Notes: generated by a model from the sequence alone, not told the origin. Numbered from the stretch's first letter, positions 44,816 through 54,608 are shown. The stretch is DNA of 64,000 bases from Eubacterium plexicaudatum ASF492 (GCF_000364225.2 NZ_AQFT02000001.1:3801501-3865500), one strand, 5' to 3'. Numbers and translations are program-made.

Positions 44816-46594
44816 ATGCTTGAAGGTTATGCGGAGAAAAACGGTTTTACTGGTATACGCCATTTTACCGATGACGGAATATCGGGCACTACTTTTGAGC
44901 GTGAAGGGCTTCAAGCTATGCTTGCAGAGGTAGAAAAAGGCAATATCGGAACAATTATTGTGAAAGATATGAGCCGTTTGGGAAGAAATTATGTACAGAT
45001 GGGAATGTTACGGGAACAGTTGCGAAGGGCAAATGTAAGACTGATTGCAGTCAACGAGGGAGTTGACACAAGTTCGGGCTTTGATGATGATTTCCTTCCG
45101 TTCCGCGATGTAATCAACGAATACTATGCAAAGGACATTAGCAAGAAAATCAAGTCTACGTTTAAGGCAAAAGGCGAAAGCGGAAAGCACGTTGCGAGCA
45201 GTCCGCCATACGGTTATCTGAAAGACAGCGAAGACAAAAACCAATGGATAATTGATGAAGTGGCAGCGCCCATTGTCAGGCGGATATTCAGAATGACTTT
45301 GGAGGGCTATGGTCCGTATCAGATTGCAACGCAATTCACAGCCGAGCATATACCCGTTCCTGCCTACCACCAAGCACAGTTGGGCGTGGGATTGTGGCAG
45401 AACAGGGAAATTAAAAACCCCTACAAATGGGGAAGCTCCACGATAGCGCACATTTTACAGAAACATGAATATTTAGGGCATACGGTAAATTTCAAGACAC
45501 GCAAGCATTTCAAGGACAAAAAGAGCCATTATGTGGATAAAGACCAGTGGTTAATCTTTGAAGATACCCACGAGCCGATTATCGACCAAGAAACCTTTGA
45601 CAACGTACAGCGCATCAGAGGACAGGTAAAGCGTTATCCTGACGGCTGGGGCGAAGCGCACCCACTCACAGGTTTAATGTATTGCGCTGATTGCGGCGGC
45701 AAGATGTATGTTCACAGGGTAAACAATGGAAAACGTGTTCCCATGTATGTGTGCGGTAATTATGCGAAACAGCCAGTCGGGACATTGTGCCAGTCGGCGC
45801 ACCGTATCAAAGCGGATCACGTCATGGAGATAGCGGCAAAGACCATAAAAGAGGTCATACAGTACGCCAGTCTTGATAAAGAGCGTTTTGCGGAAGAAAT
45901 ACAGTCGCATATCGAGGACAGGCAGACGGTAGACTTTACGGAACAGAAAAAACGCATGGTGGTATGTGAAAAGCGTATCGGGGAACTGGAAATGCTGATT
46001 GCAAAGATTTACGAGGACAATGCATTGGGGAAACTGTCAGACAAGCGTTATACCATGCTCTACAACCAATATGAGAGCGAGCAGGAACAGTTGCAGAGTG
46101 AGTTAGACGGTTACAAAACGGAACAGGCACAGTATGAAAATGACCGTAAATCTGCCGCACGTTTCCTAAAATTGGTTGAGAGGTACAGCAACGCAGAGGA
46201 AATGAAAACGCTCATGCTGAATGAGTTTGTGGAGAAAATCATAGTCCATGAGCGTGACCGAAAAGGAAGTGCGGACACCACACAGAAGATAGAGATTTAT
46301 TTTAACTTTATAGGGGAATACATACCGCCGACTATGGCGGAGAAAGAGCCAACACCCGAAGAACTGGAAGAAATGCGGAAGAAAGAGGCGAGAAAGGACA
46401 GACTGCACCAAAACTATCTGAAACGGAAAGCCAACGGGAAACAGAAAGAGTATGAGGAACGCACCAAAGCGAAGAAAAAGGCGCAGATTGAGAGCCAAAA
46501 AGAGCAGATAAGAGCCGAGGACAGGGAGAAAGGCATATATTTCCACGCCGGAGTGCCGGACATACCGAGGGCAGGAAAACAGGCTGTAATGTAA
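44816..46594 (+). CDS. Large serine recombinase, N-terminally damaged
   Basis: 592 residues from ATG 44816, but homology starts earlier (SSDDELQGESNSISNQ in frame; IRLSSDDE one frame over), so the catalytic Ser motif is cut off by a shift or junction near 44760. The rest is normal: DDGISGTTFEREG, VKDMSRLGRNY, recombinase domain, zinc ribbon CADCGGKMYVHR, and a long Lys/Glu-rich C terminus with a DUF4368-type end. As given it is not catalytic. Start of the mobilizable element carrying the beta-lactamase. Confidence 0.75.
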   Translation: MLEGYAEKNGFTGIRHFTDDGISGTTFEREGLQAMLAEVEKGNIGTIIVKDMSRLGRNYVQMGMLREQLRRANVRLIAVNEGVDTSSGFDDDFLPFRDVINEYYAKDISKKIKSTFKAKGESGKHVASSPPYGYLKDSEDKNQWIIDEVAAPIVRRIFRMTLEGYGPYQIATQFTAEHIPVPAYHQAQLGVGLWQNREIKNPYKWGSSTIAHILQKHEYLGHTVNFKTRKHFKDKKSHYVDKDQWLIFEDTHEPIIDQETFDNVQRIRGQVKRYPDGWGEAHPLTGLMYCADCGGKMYVHRVNNGKRVPMYVCGNYAKQPVGTLCQSAHRIKADHVMEIAAKTIKEVIQYASLDKERFAEEIQSHIEDRQTVDFTEQKKRMVVCEKRIGELEMLIAKIYEDNALGKLSDKRYTMLYNQYESEQEQLQSELDGYKTEQAQYENDRKSAARFLKLVERYSNAEEMKTLMLNEFVEKIIVHERDRKGSADTTQKIEIYFNFIGEYIPPTMAEKEPTPEELEEMRKKEARKDRLHQNYLKRKANGKQKEYEERTKAKKKAQIESQKEQIRAEDREKGIYFHAGVPDIPRAGKQAVM

Positions 46595-46831
46595 AATAGG
46601 TTTTGTAGGAAAAGGCTATGACAGAGATGTTATGGCTTTTTTCGATTTTGGAACAAAATCTGCGGTATATTACCGCAGGAAGTGAAAGCATATTCTGTCA
46701 AGTGGAGAAATACCCACACATAGTATCATGCAATCTAAATACCTGATAATTAACGGGCGAAAAATCTTTAGACAGAACACAAAATCAATCATATCAATCA
46801 GATATTTAACAGGAAAGGCAGGAATGGAATT

Positions 46832-47125
46832 ATGAAACTTTCACGATACGAGCAGGAAAGTATTCTCAATTATAACGCAGGAGAACAGACCGCCACCCTC
46901 TATACAAGGGATAAGGCAGTCATGCGGAAACTTGACACACTGGTTGCCGACTTCCCCGATACATACACGTTGATAGGACAGGACGAAATATCTAAGACCT
47001 ATTCCTTTCCGAAGTCTTTTGTCAGCTACCGTAAGCCGAGGGCAGTCAGTACAGAGCAGAGGGAACGGGCAAGGCAGTTGATGATTGAGAGGAATAAAGA
47101 AAAGAATATTAAGGATTTTTTATAG
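46832..47125 (+). CDS. Small conserved mobile-element protein
   Basis: 97 residues, AGGAAAGGCAGG upstream. Contains YTRDKAVMRKLDTLVADFPD and DEISKTYSFPKSFVSYRKPR, a pattern I have seen as a conserved protein downstream of serine recombinases, without assigned function. Charged C-terminal helix. It lies between the recombinase and the beta-lactamase. Confidence 0.6.
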   Translation: MKLSRYEQESILNYNAGEQTATLYTRDKAVMRKLDTLVADFPDTYTLIGQDEISKTYSFPKSFVSYRKPRAVSTEQRERARQLMIERNKEKNIKDFL

Positions 47126-47193
47126 ATATATAAGAGAATATATGATAAGATGAGGGAGTTGCATAACTGTTTGACATATAAAAAGGAGATGAC

Positions 47194-48111
47194 ATGAAAA
47201 AAGTTAAAGGTATAGCAATAGTGCTATTATCTGTTATGATTGCAGGGTGTTCAAATACAAATAGTGAACAGCAGGAAGATAATAGTGTTGCAATAGAACA
47301 GCAAACAGCGGAAGAAAATCAAAATATACAAGGTACAGAAATCGTCAAAGAAAATGAAATATCTGTTGTGACGGATAATATTGTTGATTATTCTGAATAC
47401 TTTCAAGGAATCAGTGGTTGCGCTGTAATATATGATGAATCATCAAACACTTATTCTCTTTATAACAAAGAGAAATGCGAAAAGGAAGTTTCACCGTTGT
47501 CAACATTCAAGATTGTATCCGCACTGGCAGGTTTGGAGAATAATGTGCTTGAAAGCCAAACTTCTACAATGGAATACAGTGGTTTAAAATACCCCATTGA
47601 CACATGGAACTCAAATTTAACATTGAAAGAAGCATTTGAAGCTTCATGTGTATGGTATTTCCGGCAAGTTGTAGATATGGTTGGTCAAGAAGATATTCAT
47701 GCCATGCTGAAAGAAATACAGTATGGAAATTGTGATATATCCGAATGGAACGGAAGTGAAACCAATCCATTGCCAGAACTTAATGGATTTTGGCTGGATT
47801 CATCATTAGAAATTTCTCCGAAACAACAAGTTGTTACATTGAACTATATTTTTGGCAGTGATAATAATTTTAATGCTGATAGTTTGGAAGAACTGAAAAG
47901 CATTATGTATATAGCGGAACTTGATAATGGTTGTCTATATGGAAAGACAGGTTCGGGAGCTGATGGTAAGGCATGGTTTGTTGGTTTTATGGAAAAAGAT
48001 GATAATAAAATTTATTTTGCAATTTATCTTGATGATATACAAAACAAAGAAGCAGTATCAGGGAATAAGGCAAAAGAAATAGCAATCAGTATTTTAAACA
48101 ATGAGGTATAG
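47194..48111 (+). CDS. Class D (OXA-type) beta-lactamase, lipoprotein
   Basis: 305 residues. Lipoprotein signal peptide with lipobox IAGC (Cys19) followed by a Ser/Gln/Glu-rich tether. All class D motifs are present in order and with normal spacing: S103-T-F-K106 (nucleophile and the Lys that is carboxylated in the family), S151-C-V153, Y177-G-N179, W185, and K251-T-G253. A serine beta-lactamase bound to the outer face of the membrane is expected; spectrum cannot be told from sequence. Gram-positive class D enzymes are uncommon compared with OXA enzymes in Gram-negatives. Start at AAAAAGGAGATGAC-ATG. A BlaR-type sensor fragment is a weaker alternative, since no membrane sensor region is attached. 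Confidence 0.8.
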   Translation: MKKVKGIAIVLLSVMIAGCSNTNSEQQEDNSVAIEQQTAEENQNIQGTEIVKENEISVVTDNIVDYSEYFQGISGCAVIYDESSNTYSLYNKEKCEKEVSPLSTFKIVSALAGLENNVLESQTSTMEYSGLKYPIDTWNSNLTLKEAFEASCVWYFRQVVDMVGQEDIHAMLKEIQYGNCDISEWNGSETNPLPELNGFWLDSSLEISPKQQVVTLNYIFGSDNNFNADSLEELKSIMYIAELDNGCLYGKTGSGADGKAWFVGFMEKDDNKIYFAIYLDDIQNKEAVSGNKAKEIAISILNNEV

Positions 48112-48114
48112 AAA

Positions 48115-49010
48115 ATGTTAAAATATAAAATGTATTTAATCAGTATCGTTGGCATGTGCTTATTGGTTGTGGAAAAAATAATATTGAACAAAACGATAGC
48201 GAGATACAAGACAGCAGCACCTTTGCAGGGTACGGTGGTTATTGGTCTTATGAGGGAAAAACGCATGAACAGATTATAGCAGAGGGAGGAATTGAATTAT
48301 CCTGTACTATTACAGAAGATAATCAATTTTCGGGAACACTTTTTTCACAGCAGGAAATAACAGAACGGTTTGCATCAATTGAGGATATTAGCGGGAAAAT
48401 AGAACAGGGAGAATTATATTTTGATTATTCTGATGATGAATGGGGAAACAGTGGAACTTTACATATCCAATTTCTAAGCGACAGCATATATGTAGATGTA
48501 TTGAATTATAAAAAGGCAGATAGTGGCAGTGATTATGGTATCAACGGTGCTTTTGAGTTAATAAGGCAGAAAGAAGAACTTTCAGAAAATGACATTACGG
48601 ATAATTCGATTTATAATTCATCATGGACAGAGGAAGAAATTATAAAGGCGGTCAATGAAAGAAGTCAGTATTACAAAGCCAGTGCCTATTATTCTGAAAT
48701 AATTGATTATTGGGAAAATGCCAGAGAAGTGCGGGATATTACAAATGTGCTTGAACCGCTGTTTGAAACGGATAAAAAATACTATACAAAAGAGGAATTT
48801 GAGAGTGAGCCAATGCTGGTGATTCATTTAGCCAAAAATGAAATATATGCAAGGCATGGGTATATATTCAAAAATGAAGATTTATATAATTATTTTATGG
48901 GGTGTATCTGGTATAGTCCAACTTGTGACAGTACAGATTTTGATGACAATATATTTAATGAATATGAAAAGGCGAATCTTGAAATACTGTCTGATTTGGA
49001 CACATATTAA
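48115..49010 (+). CDS. YARHG-domain lipoprotein (one frameshift in signal peptide)
   Basis: The C terminus has the YARHG domain (LAKNEIYARHGYIFKNEDL then YNYFMGCIWYSPT). Raw sequence starts at ATG 48115 (LKYKMYLISIVGMCLL) and shifts frame near 48162; one added base gives a clean lipobox LLIGC. The downstream frame alone would begin at GTG 48156. So probably a ~297-residue lipoprotein anchored next to the beta-lactamase, starting 3 nt after it in the same transcript. Domain role unknown, perhaps wall binding. Confidence 0.7.
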
Positions 49011-49124
49011 AATTGTATTTGAGAAAAAATAAAAAGCATTTAGAAAACTAAGTGCTTTTCTTTTGCTCTATTGCGAAGTTAAGGCAAAATGGGGATATAA
49101 AAAATTGAATATTGTTTACCTTTA

Positions 49125-49162
49125 GGTAGCGATTATCTTAACAGACAATCCGCTACCTTTTT
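49125..49162 (+). terminator. Terminator or attenuator before mobilization genes
   Basis: AGGTAGCG/CGCTACCT stem with a 23-nt loop and TTTTTT after it. A second hairpin AAAAGCATTTAG/CTAAGTGCTTTT at about 49031-49060 ends the lipoprotein transcript. Confidence 0.65.
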
Positions 49163-49213
49163 TATTTTCAGAAACTATCAACACAGCACAGAAAGAATGA
49201 ATGAGGTATCAAG

Positions 49214-49555
49214 ATGATCGAGAGCAAGAATGACACAAGCAAAAACTTAGAAAAAGCATTGCAGGCATTGAAACAGGCGCAACAGCGTGTAGCCAACGAA
49301 AAGAAAAAACAGAACGAGAAGAAACGCAAAGCCGAGAACCACCACAAATACATCATGGGCGGCATTGTCGTGAAGTATTTCCCCGACTGCTACCGCTATG
49401 ACGAGGGCGAGTTAAACCGTATCTTGTCGGCTGCTTTGCAGACAAGGGAGTGTCAGCAGATTATATCTAAAATCAAAGCGGAAAGCCGTGAAACCACTCC
49501 CCCACAATCCACTCTCCCCAATGCCGAAAGTGAAAGCGAGGGCGGTACGGAATGA
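49214..49555 (+). CDS. DUF3847-type mobilization accessory protein
   Basis: 113 residues: Lys/Gln-rich coiled N terminus (KNLEKALQALKQAQQRVANE) and a short conserved part (HHKYIMGGIVVKYFPDCYRY). This family is found directly upstream of MobA/MobL relaxases, which is the case here, with an oriT-like region in between. It probably binds oriT or helps relaxosome assembly. Confidence 0.7.
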   Translation: MIESKNDTSKNLEKALQALKQAQQRVANEKKKQNEKKRKAENHHKYIMGGIVVKYFPDCYRYDEGELNRILSAALQTRECQQIISKIKAESRETTPPQSTLPNAESESEGGTE

Positions 49556-49579
49556 CGAAGGCAAGGGTACTGGAAAGTC

Positions 49580-49700
49580 GAAGTAACGTATTCACCCCGT
49601 TTACGGGGTGCGCACAGATATACTACCAGAGGTGGTATGTGCGCCCTTCGGGGACTCCTGCGGAGGGCATTGTCTGTCTTGCGACAGCCAACAGGGGAAG
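49580..49700. other. Putative oriT of the mobilizable element
   Basis: Consecutive inverted repeats between the accessory and relaxase genes: CACCCCG/CGGGGTG (49596-49613), GCGCACA...TGTGCGC enclosing TACTACC/GGTGGTA (49612-49646), and GCCCTTCGGGG...CTCCTGCGGAGGGC. This position, just ahead of mobA, is the standard place of oriT. The nick site cannot be fixed. Confidence 0.55.
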
Positions 49701-49843
49701 CTACACTTCCCCTACGGCGCAAAAAGCGCGCCTACCCCTTAGTGAACTTTGCGTTCAGACAAAAGCCAAAGTGCGGCTTTTATCTGCCCACAAAGTCTAT
49801 CCATGCGCCCCACTACTCTATCGGCAGAATATAGGTGTTGCGT

Positions 49844-51418
49844 ATGGGTAATGTCACGAAACAGGCAAGCACACGTTTCTCCATAGTCAAGCGGAGCAAA
49901 GGACAGTCGGCGGTTGAAAAAGCATCATACATCAGCAGGAGTATTCTTGTCAGCGAGTTTGACGGACAGACATACCGCCCGAAATACCATGAAGATTTAG
50001 TCCACAGCGAAATCTCCCTACCGCCTAATGCGCCCAAAGAATATGCAGACCGAGCCACCTTGTGGAACGCCGTTGAACTGTCAGAGAAAGGGCAGAAATC
50101 ACAGCTTGCGAGAATGTTAAAAGCGTCACTCCCCAACGATTGGAGTTATGAACTTGCGGAGGAAGTCGTGAGGGATTATGTGCAGAGGAATTTTGTTAAT
50201 AAGGGAATGTGTGCGGATTGGGCAATCCATGACAGCGAAAATGACAAAGGACAGCGCAATCTTCATATCCATGTATTACTCACAATGCGCCCTCTTACTG
50301 AAAACGGGGAATGGGGAGCAAAACAGAAGAAAGTCTATGAACTTGACGAAAACGGCGAGAAGATACCAGTGATTGATAAAAAGACAGGACAGCAGAAAGT
50401 TGACAAGCGGAACAGGAAACAGTGGAAATGCCACACCGCCGACAGCACCGACTGGAACAGCAGAGAGAACGCCAAAATGTGGCGCAAGGATTTAGCCGGC
50501 ACAATCAATGCCACCAATGAGCAGTTGGGGATTGCGTTACATTGGGAACACCGTTCTTTTAAGGAACAGGGAATTGACAGAGAGCCGACAATCCATATCG
50601 GGGCGGTTGCCAACGCTTTAGAACGCAAAGGCATACAGACCGAGAGGGGCAACATCAATCGGGAAATCATCAGGAATAATATGCTGTTGGAGCAGGCAAA
50701 AGAAATGCTCATGCTTGCCAAGCAGGAAGTACACAGCGCACAGTACGCAAAGATTAAGAGTACAGCGGTCAGCGTGAAGAATGAAGTCATGGAGATGATT
50801 GCAAAAGTGAGGGAGCGCAAAGGCAGACTTGACCTGCCGATTGTCAGCGGAAAGCACCTAAGAAGAATGTCCGACAGAACCGCCTTGCAGTCAGCCGACA
50901 ATGCGGAGAAATTCATCACGACAAGGAAGATAGACAGCTTTGAGAGCCTTGCGAAATTCACAGCGGATAAGGAACAGAGATACCAACAGTTGGAAATGGT
51001 ACATCTTTCAAAGGGGCAGAAACTAAACCGATTAAAGGAACTGTCAAAAATGTATGCCCTTTATGCGCCAATCCAAGCCACCTATAAGGAGAGCCAGTCA
51101 CTCAAAGGACTTGCTAAGATGAAATACGATAAGGAGCATAAGGACAGCTTATCGAAGTACACCGAATTAAAGGAACGTATGCAGAGCCTTTTACAGAACG
51201 GCGAGAAGATAACGCCGAAACAGTGGAAAGCTGAGATACAGTCTTTGCAGTCTGAATATGACAGTATCGGCAGGGAGCAGACCAAGACTGCCACAGAATT
51301 AGCTTATGCCGAGGTAATCAGCTATAACAGGAAGAACCTTGAGAGGGAGCTTCAGAACGAGAGCCGACAGCAGAACAGGCAACAAGTCAAGAGAGTACTC
51401 TCGGAAACTCTTGAATAG
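49844..51418 (+). CDS. MobA/MobL-family relaxase
   Basis: About 524 residues from ATG 49844 (TTG 49835 is an alternative; ribosome site is weak). N-terminal relaxase domain with the conserved opening FSIVKRSKGQSAVEKASYIS, catalytic-region HEDLVHSEI, and the His-rich metal motif RNLHIHVLLTMRPL. The long coiled C terminus is typical for MobA/L. Nicks oriT and leads the strand in trans through a helper conjugation system, because no transfer apparatus is encoded in this element. Intact. Confidence 0.85.
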   Translation: MGNVTKQASTRFSIVKRSKGQSAVEKASYISRSILVSEFDGQTYRPKYHEDLVHSEISLPPNAPKEYADRATLWNAVELSEKGQKSQLARMLKASLPNDWSYELAEEVVRDYVQRNFVNKGMCADWAIHDSENDKGQRNLHIHVLLTMRPLTENGEWGAKQKKVYELDENGEKIPVIDKKTGQQKVDKRNRKQWKCHTADSTDWNSRENAKMWRKDLAGTINATNEQLGIALHWEHRSFKEQGIDREPTIHIGAVANALERKGIQTERGNINREIIRNNMLLEQAKEMLMLAKQEVHSAQYAKIKSTAVSVKNEVMEMIAKVRERKGRLDLPIVSGKHLRRMSDRTALQSADNAEKFITTRKIDSFESLAKFTADKEQRYQQLEMVHLSKGQKLNRLKELSKMYALYAPIQATYKESQSLKGLAKMKYDKEHKDSLSKYTELKERMQSLLQNGEKITPKQWKAEIQSLQSEYDSIGREQTKTATELAYAEVISYNRKNLERELQNESRQQNRQQVKRVLSETLE

Positions 51419-51559
51419 TGGATTGAAAATTATACAAAAATGAACATTGGTCAGTATCTGCAGGGAATATGTACAACAACTAATTTGCTTATAAGAGTAG
51501 TTCTTAATTTTGGGCGCACTTCTCCATTGTGCTATAGAATGCTTTTTCAAATCATCTAT

Positions 51560-53071
51560 TTAGTTAAATTGTATGGATGCAGTTTCGTCAGCGTAGCCTT
51601 TGCTTTGTTTTTTCATCCACGCATCTGCATGGATGTTTATGCCGGCAATTACCGCAAAGAAAGTATATCTTTTTCTTCGGTGGATGCCCATGGCATGCAA
51701 ATGGTAATCGTTCAGGATGCGGTTGTTTACCCGTTCGCAGGATGTGCGGTTTTTATAAATTTTTTTATATTCCCGTGTTCCTCTGGCAACCGGAGGATAA
51801 AGGCGCACATCCCATTCCGGTTTTGTATAGACACACCGTCCATATGGGGATTTGGAGCATTTATCCCGGCACGGACAATCATCCACTTTGTGGCAGGCCA
51901 GCGGGCAGCGCCATTTGCACCGGCTGCGGCCGGAACAGTAACCCCAGTATACCATCCGGTAACCGGCCTGGCAGATGGGCGTTCCATCCTTATCGATTAT
52001 AATTCCATCCGGAATGGACTTTGGCATGCCACGGTTAGTGTTTAGGTCGATAAAGGGCCGGATGCCCCATGTTTTACAAAGGTGATAGGTATGGTAGTTG
52101 TCATTGGCGGAATCAAAACACAGATTTTGGATGGGAATATCAGGATTCAGGTCACGAAATTCCTTAAGTGCAACAATCCCGCTGACACTGTCGTGGCGTC
52201 TTGTATCCAGAATGCGGATATGTAAAGGAAGGTCGATTCCAAGCTGGCCGTCATGGTAAGACAGCATATACAGCGTATATCCAAAATAGTAAGTTCCAAG
52301 ATCACTGTCCCAGCCCCAATGGGCATCCGGATCAGAATAATGGCGCGGACAGTTACATCGGGCCTGTCCATGGTCCGGACAGCCGCACACTTTATGCCCA
52401 TAAGGACTGGCATGTGTATGGACGCAGGTCCCGTCACCGGAAAGCGTGATGCCGTCTTTATGGATAAGGCCGCGCTGCATGGATGGGGTAACGGCAGAGG
52501 CACAGAATACCTGCTGGAGAAGCTTTTCGTAATAAAAAGGGAATTCATCCCTGGAAAGAGCTTCTTGTGCCATAATTTTTGTAATGTCAGGATGGCGGTT
52601 AGGAAGTTTTTTTCCTTTTCCAAGTTTATTGGCAGGCTTTCTGTTTTTATCAGCGGGGAAAAGATCTTTTCCGGCGGATTTTTGGAACTGTTTATCCTGG
52701 AGCCAGAGGCGGTCAATAAAATCATAATAAGAACCAAGCGGCGGCAGGGAGTGCGGGGTGCAGCCAATAAAAAGAGCCAGCAGGGAGTCGGAGTTAAGCT
52801 TTTCCACCCAGGCGGTAATGCCTGTAAAACCCTGATGCAGCATAAGAATCAGGGAACGCAGGATCTGCGTCTGGTTGAGAGCCGGACGACCAAACGGCGA
52901 ATAGTATGGCTCTAAAAGTTCCATGACAGGGTCAAGATTCAGTAGCCGGAGTTTTTCCCTGGCAGCGGCAAACTCACCTGTAAGCCTGGTGCGCTGGGAA
53001 GAATCGAGATGAATTTTAGTCTCATGCAGGAAAAGGATGTATTCCTGATGGGACTGCCAGTTTTTTATCAT
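51560..53071 (-). CDS. IS transposase (IS1182-like)
   Basis: 503 residues, GAAGGAGGACACACTT before ATG. N-terminal domain with FGRPALNQTQILRSLILMLH, then a DDE_Tnp_1-type core with D in TLSGDGTCVH, a later D in NLCFDSANDN, a Cys-rich zinc-like insertion (CRDKCSKSPYGRCVY) and NRTSCERVNNR as the Glu motif. This layout fits IS1182-type elements. Inserted just after the mobA stop. Clear terminal inverted repeats could not be identified, so element borders are approximate. Confidence 0.75.
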   Translation of the reverse strand: MIKNWQSHQEYILFLHETKIHLDSSQRTRLTGEFAAAREKLRLLNLDPVMELLEPYYSPFGRPALNQTQILRSLILMLHQGFTGITAWVEKLNSDSLLALFIGCTPHSLPPLGSYYDFIDRLWLQDKQFQKSAGKDLFPADKNRKPANKLGKGKKLPNRHPDITKIMAQEALSRDEFPFYYEKLLQQVFCASAVTPSMQRGLIHKDGITLSGDGTCVHTHASPYGHKVCGCPDHGQARCNCPRHYSDPDAHWGWDSDLGTYYFGYTLYMLSYHDGQLGIDLPLHIRILDTRRHDSVSGIVALKEFRDLNPDIPIQNLCFDSANDNYHTYHLCKTWGIRPFIDLNTNRGMPKSIPDGIIIDKDGTPICQAGYRMVYWGYCSGRSRCKWRCPLACHKVDDCPCRDKCSKSPYGRCVYTKPEWDVRLYPPVARGTREYKKIYKNRTSCERVNNRILNDYHLHAMGIHRRKRYTFFAVIAGINIHADAWMKKQSKGYADETASIQFN

Positions 53072-53484
53072 AAGTGTGTCCTCCTTCGAATGTGGTTAAA
53101 AGTGAATGTTTCCTTAATCGAAAGGCCGTCTTAATTGCCCATTGGCAATTAAGACGGCCGCACAAACTGGCAGGTTGGTCAATAGGGATTTGAAAATTTT
53201 CTGAAAGAATAAAGAAAATATGTAAAAAATCCACTGAAAAATGGAGGTAAAGAAAAAATGGAGCACTTTGGAACGGCAGTATTTTCAAGGACTGTGAGTT
53301 TTCGAGAGTACTCCAAGATTAAACGGAGGGAGGAAGAAATTTAATGCGAATTTTATTGTAAAGACAAGCGTTTTTTTGTATAATTGAAGTGTGGCAGGAA
53401 CAGGATATATCGTATCTTATGTCACAGATTTTTAGAAATCGAGGTGTTAAAGTGCAGGACGATACAAAACAGATAGAGGAAGTC
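53072..53484. other. IS flank with a perfect palindrome
   Basis: A 16-bp perfect stem GGCCGTCTTAATTGCC/GGCAATTAAGACGGCC (53124-53139/53144-53159) lies upstream of the transposase. GAGAGTACTC occurs at 53304-53313 and at 51391-51400 on the other side of the IS, inside the mobA end. No gene seen before the Rpn start. Confidence 0.45.
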
Positions 53485-54312
53485 ATGGCAAAACGTACAG
53501 CAAAAAACAGCGTATTCCTTGACCTTTTTCAAAACAAGAGTTATCTGCTAAAGCTATATAAAACGCTCCACCCAGAGGACACCACAGCGACAGAAGACTC
53601 CCTTACAGATGTGACGATCACAAATGTATTGACGGATAATCTGTATAACGATTTAGGCTTTATTGCTAATAATAAGCTGATGATACTTGTGGAGGCGCAG
53701 TCAACATGGACAGTGAATATTTTAGTAAGAGTTTTGCTGTATCTAGCGCAAAGCTATCACGAATATTTTCAGCGCACCAGCCAAGACTATTACAAAAGCA
53801 GGAAAGTAAAAATGCCAAAGCCCGAACTTTATGTAATATTTACGGGAAACAAAGGGAGGAAACCCGATAAAATATCTTTGTCTAAAGAATTTTTTGAGGG
53901 TGTGGATATAGATATTGAGGTAAAAGCAAAAGTTATCTATGAAAGCGATACAGATGATATTATCAACCAGTACATTATTTTTTGCAAAGTTTTTAACGAA
54001 CAGACAAAACAGCACGGAATGACACAAAAGGCAGTTACAGAAACAATCCGCATATGCAAGGACAGGAATGTTTTAAGGGAATATTTAGCGCAGAGAGAAA
54101 AGGAGGTTGTGACAATTATGATGAGTTTGTTTGATGAAGAACAGATTATGAAATCATTTATCAGAAGCGAAAGGCATGACGCAGACAGGGAAACCGCAGA
54201 AAGAATGATTAAAGACGGAGAACTTTCTCTTGAAAAGATTGCACGTTATGTTCCTGCATTATCAATGGAGGAATTAAAGGAGCTTGAAGCCGAGATTATG
54301 CAGTTGGCGTAA
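53485..54312 (+). CDS. Rpn/YhgA-like PD-(D/E)XK nuclease
   Basis: 275 residues from ATG 53485 (GAGGAAGTC upstream); the frame is open back to 53389. Contains TDVTITNVLTDNLYNDLGFI then NKLMILVEAQSTWTVNILVR, the D...ExQ pattern of recombination-promoting (Rpn) nucleases, and a C-terminal region (YIIFCKVFNEQTKQHGMTQK) typical for Firmicutes members. These are DNA nucleases often spread by mobile elements, and some contribute to phage defence. Stand-alone gene between the IS and a TnpW-type gene. Confidence 0.75.
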   Translation: MAKRTAKNSVFLDLFQNKSYLLKLYKTLHPEDTTATEDSLTDVTITNVLTDNLYNDLGFIANNKLMILVEAQSTWTVNILVRVLLYLAQSYHEYFQRTSQDYYKSRKVKMPKPELYVIFTGNKGRKPDKISLSKEFFEGVDIDIEVKAKVIYESDTDDIINQYIIFCKVFNEQTKQHGMTQKAVTETIRICKDRNVLREYLAQREKEVVTIMMSLFDEEQIMKSFIRSERHDADRETAERMIKDGELSLEKIARYVPALSMEELKELEAEIMQLA

Positions 54313-54407
54313 TCGGTAAAACAATTTAATATCAATAAAACAGCGTAAAGGCGCATGGAACAGTGAATTGTAAACCATGCGTCTTTTTTACGCCCAAAAG
54401 GAGGAGC

Positions 54408-54608
54408 ATGAGCGACAACATTCAGACCAATACCACAGGGCGATTAACGCCCTGTTTGCAAAAGAAGATTGATAAGACAACCTACTTAGTCGAGGTACAT
54501 TTCTCTGCTACAAGTACCCAAAGCGTAGAGGAAAAACTAAAGCGTGTTATTCTCCATGATTTACAGCATGGAAAACAGGGCAGACCAAGAAAAAGTGATG
54601 AAAAATGA
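54408..54608 (+). CDS. TnpW-type small transposon protein
   Basis: 66 residues from ATG 54408 (AAAGGAGGAGC upstream). Core IDKTTYLVEVHFSATS with a helical tail VEEKLKRVILHDL and a Lys/Arg end. Same plan as the three other copies. After it a short frame (MNMSLTSSNRQDRKKHTYLM) begins and is cut by the group II intron, perhaps the start of the gene that held the intron. Confidence 0.6.
   Translation: MSDNIQTNTTGRLTPCLQKKIDKTTYLVEVHFSATSTQSVEEKLKRVILHDLQHGKQGRPRKSDEK

Noticed and set aside
44607..44816. Two short minus-strand frames before the damaged recombinase
   Set aside because: Shadows of a hairpin-rich junction with no ribosome site.
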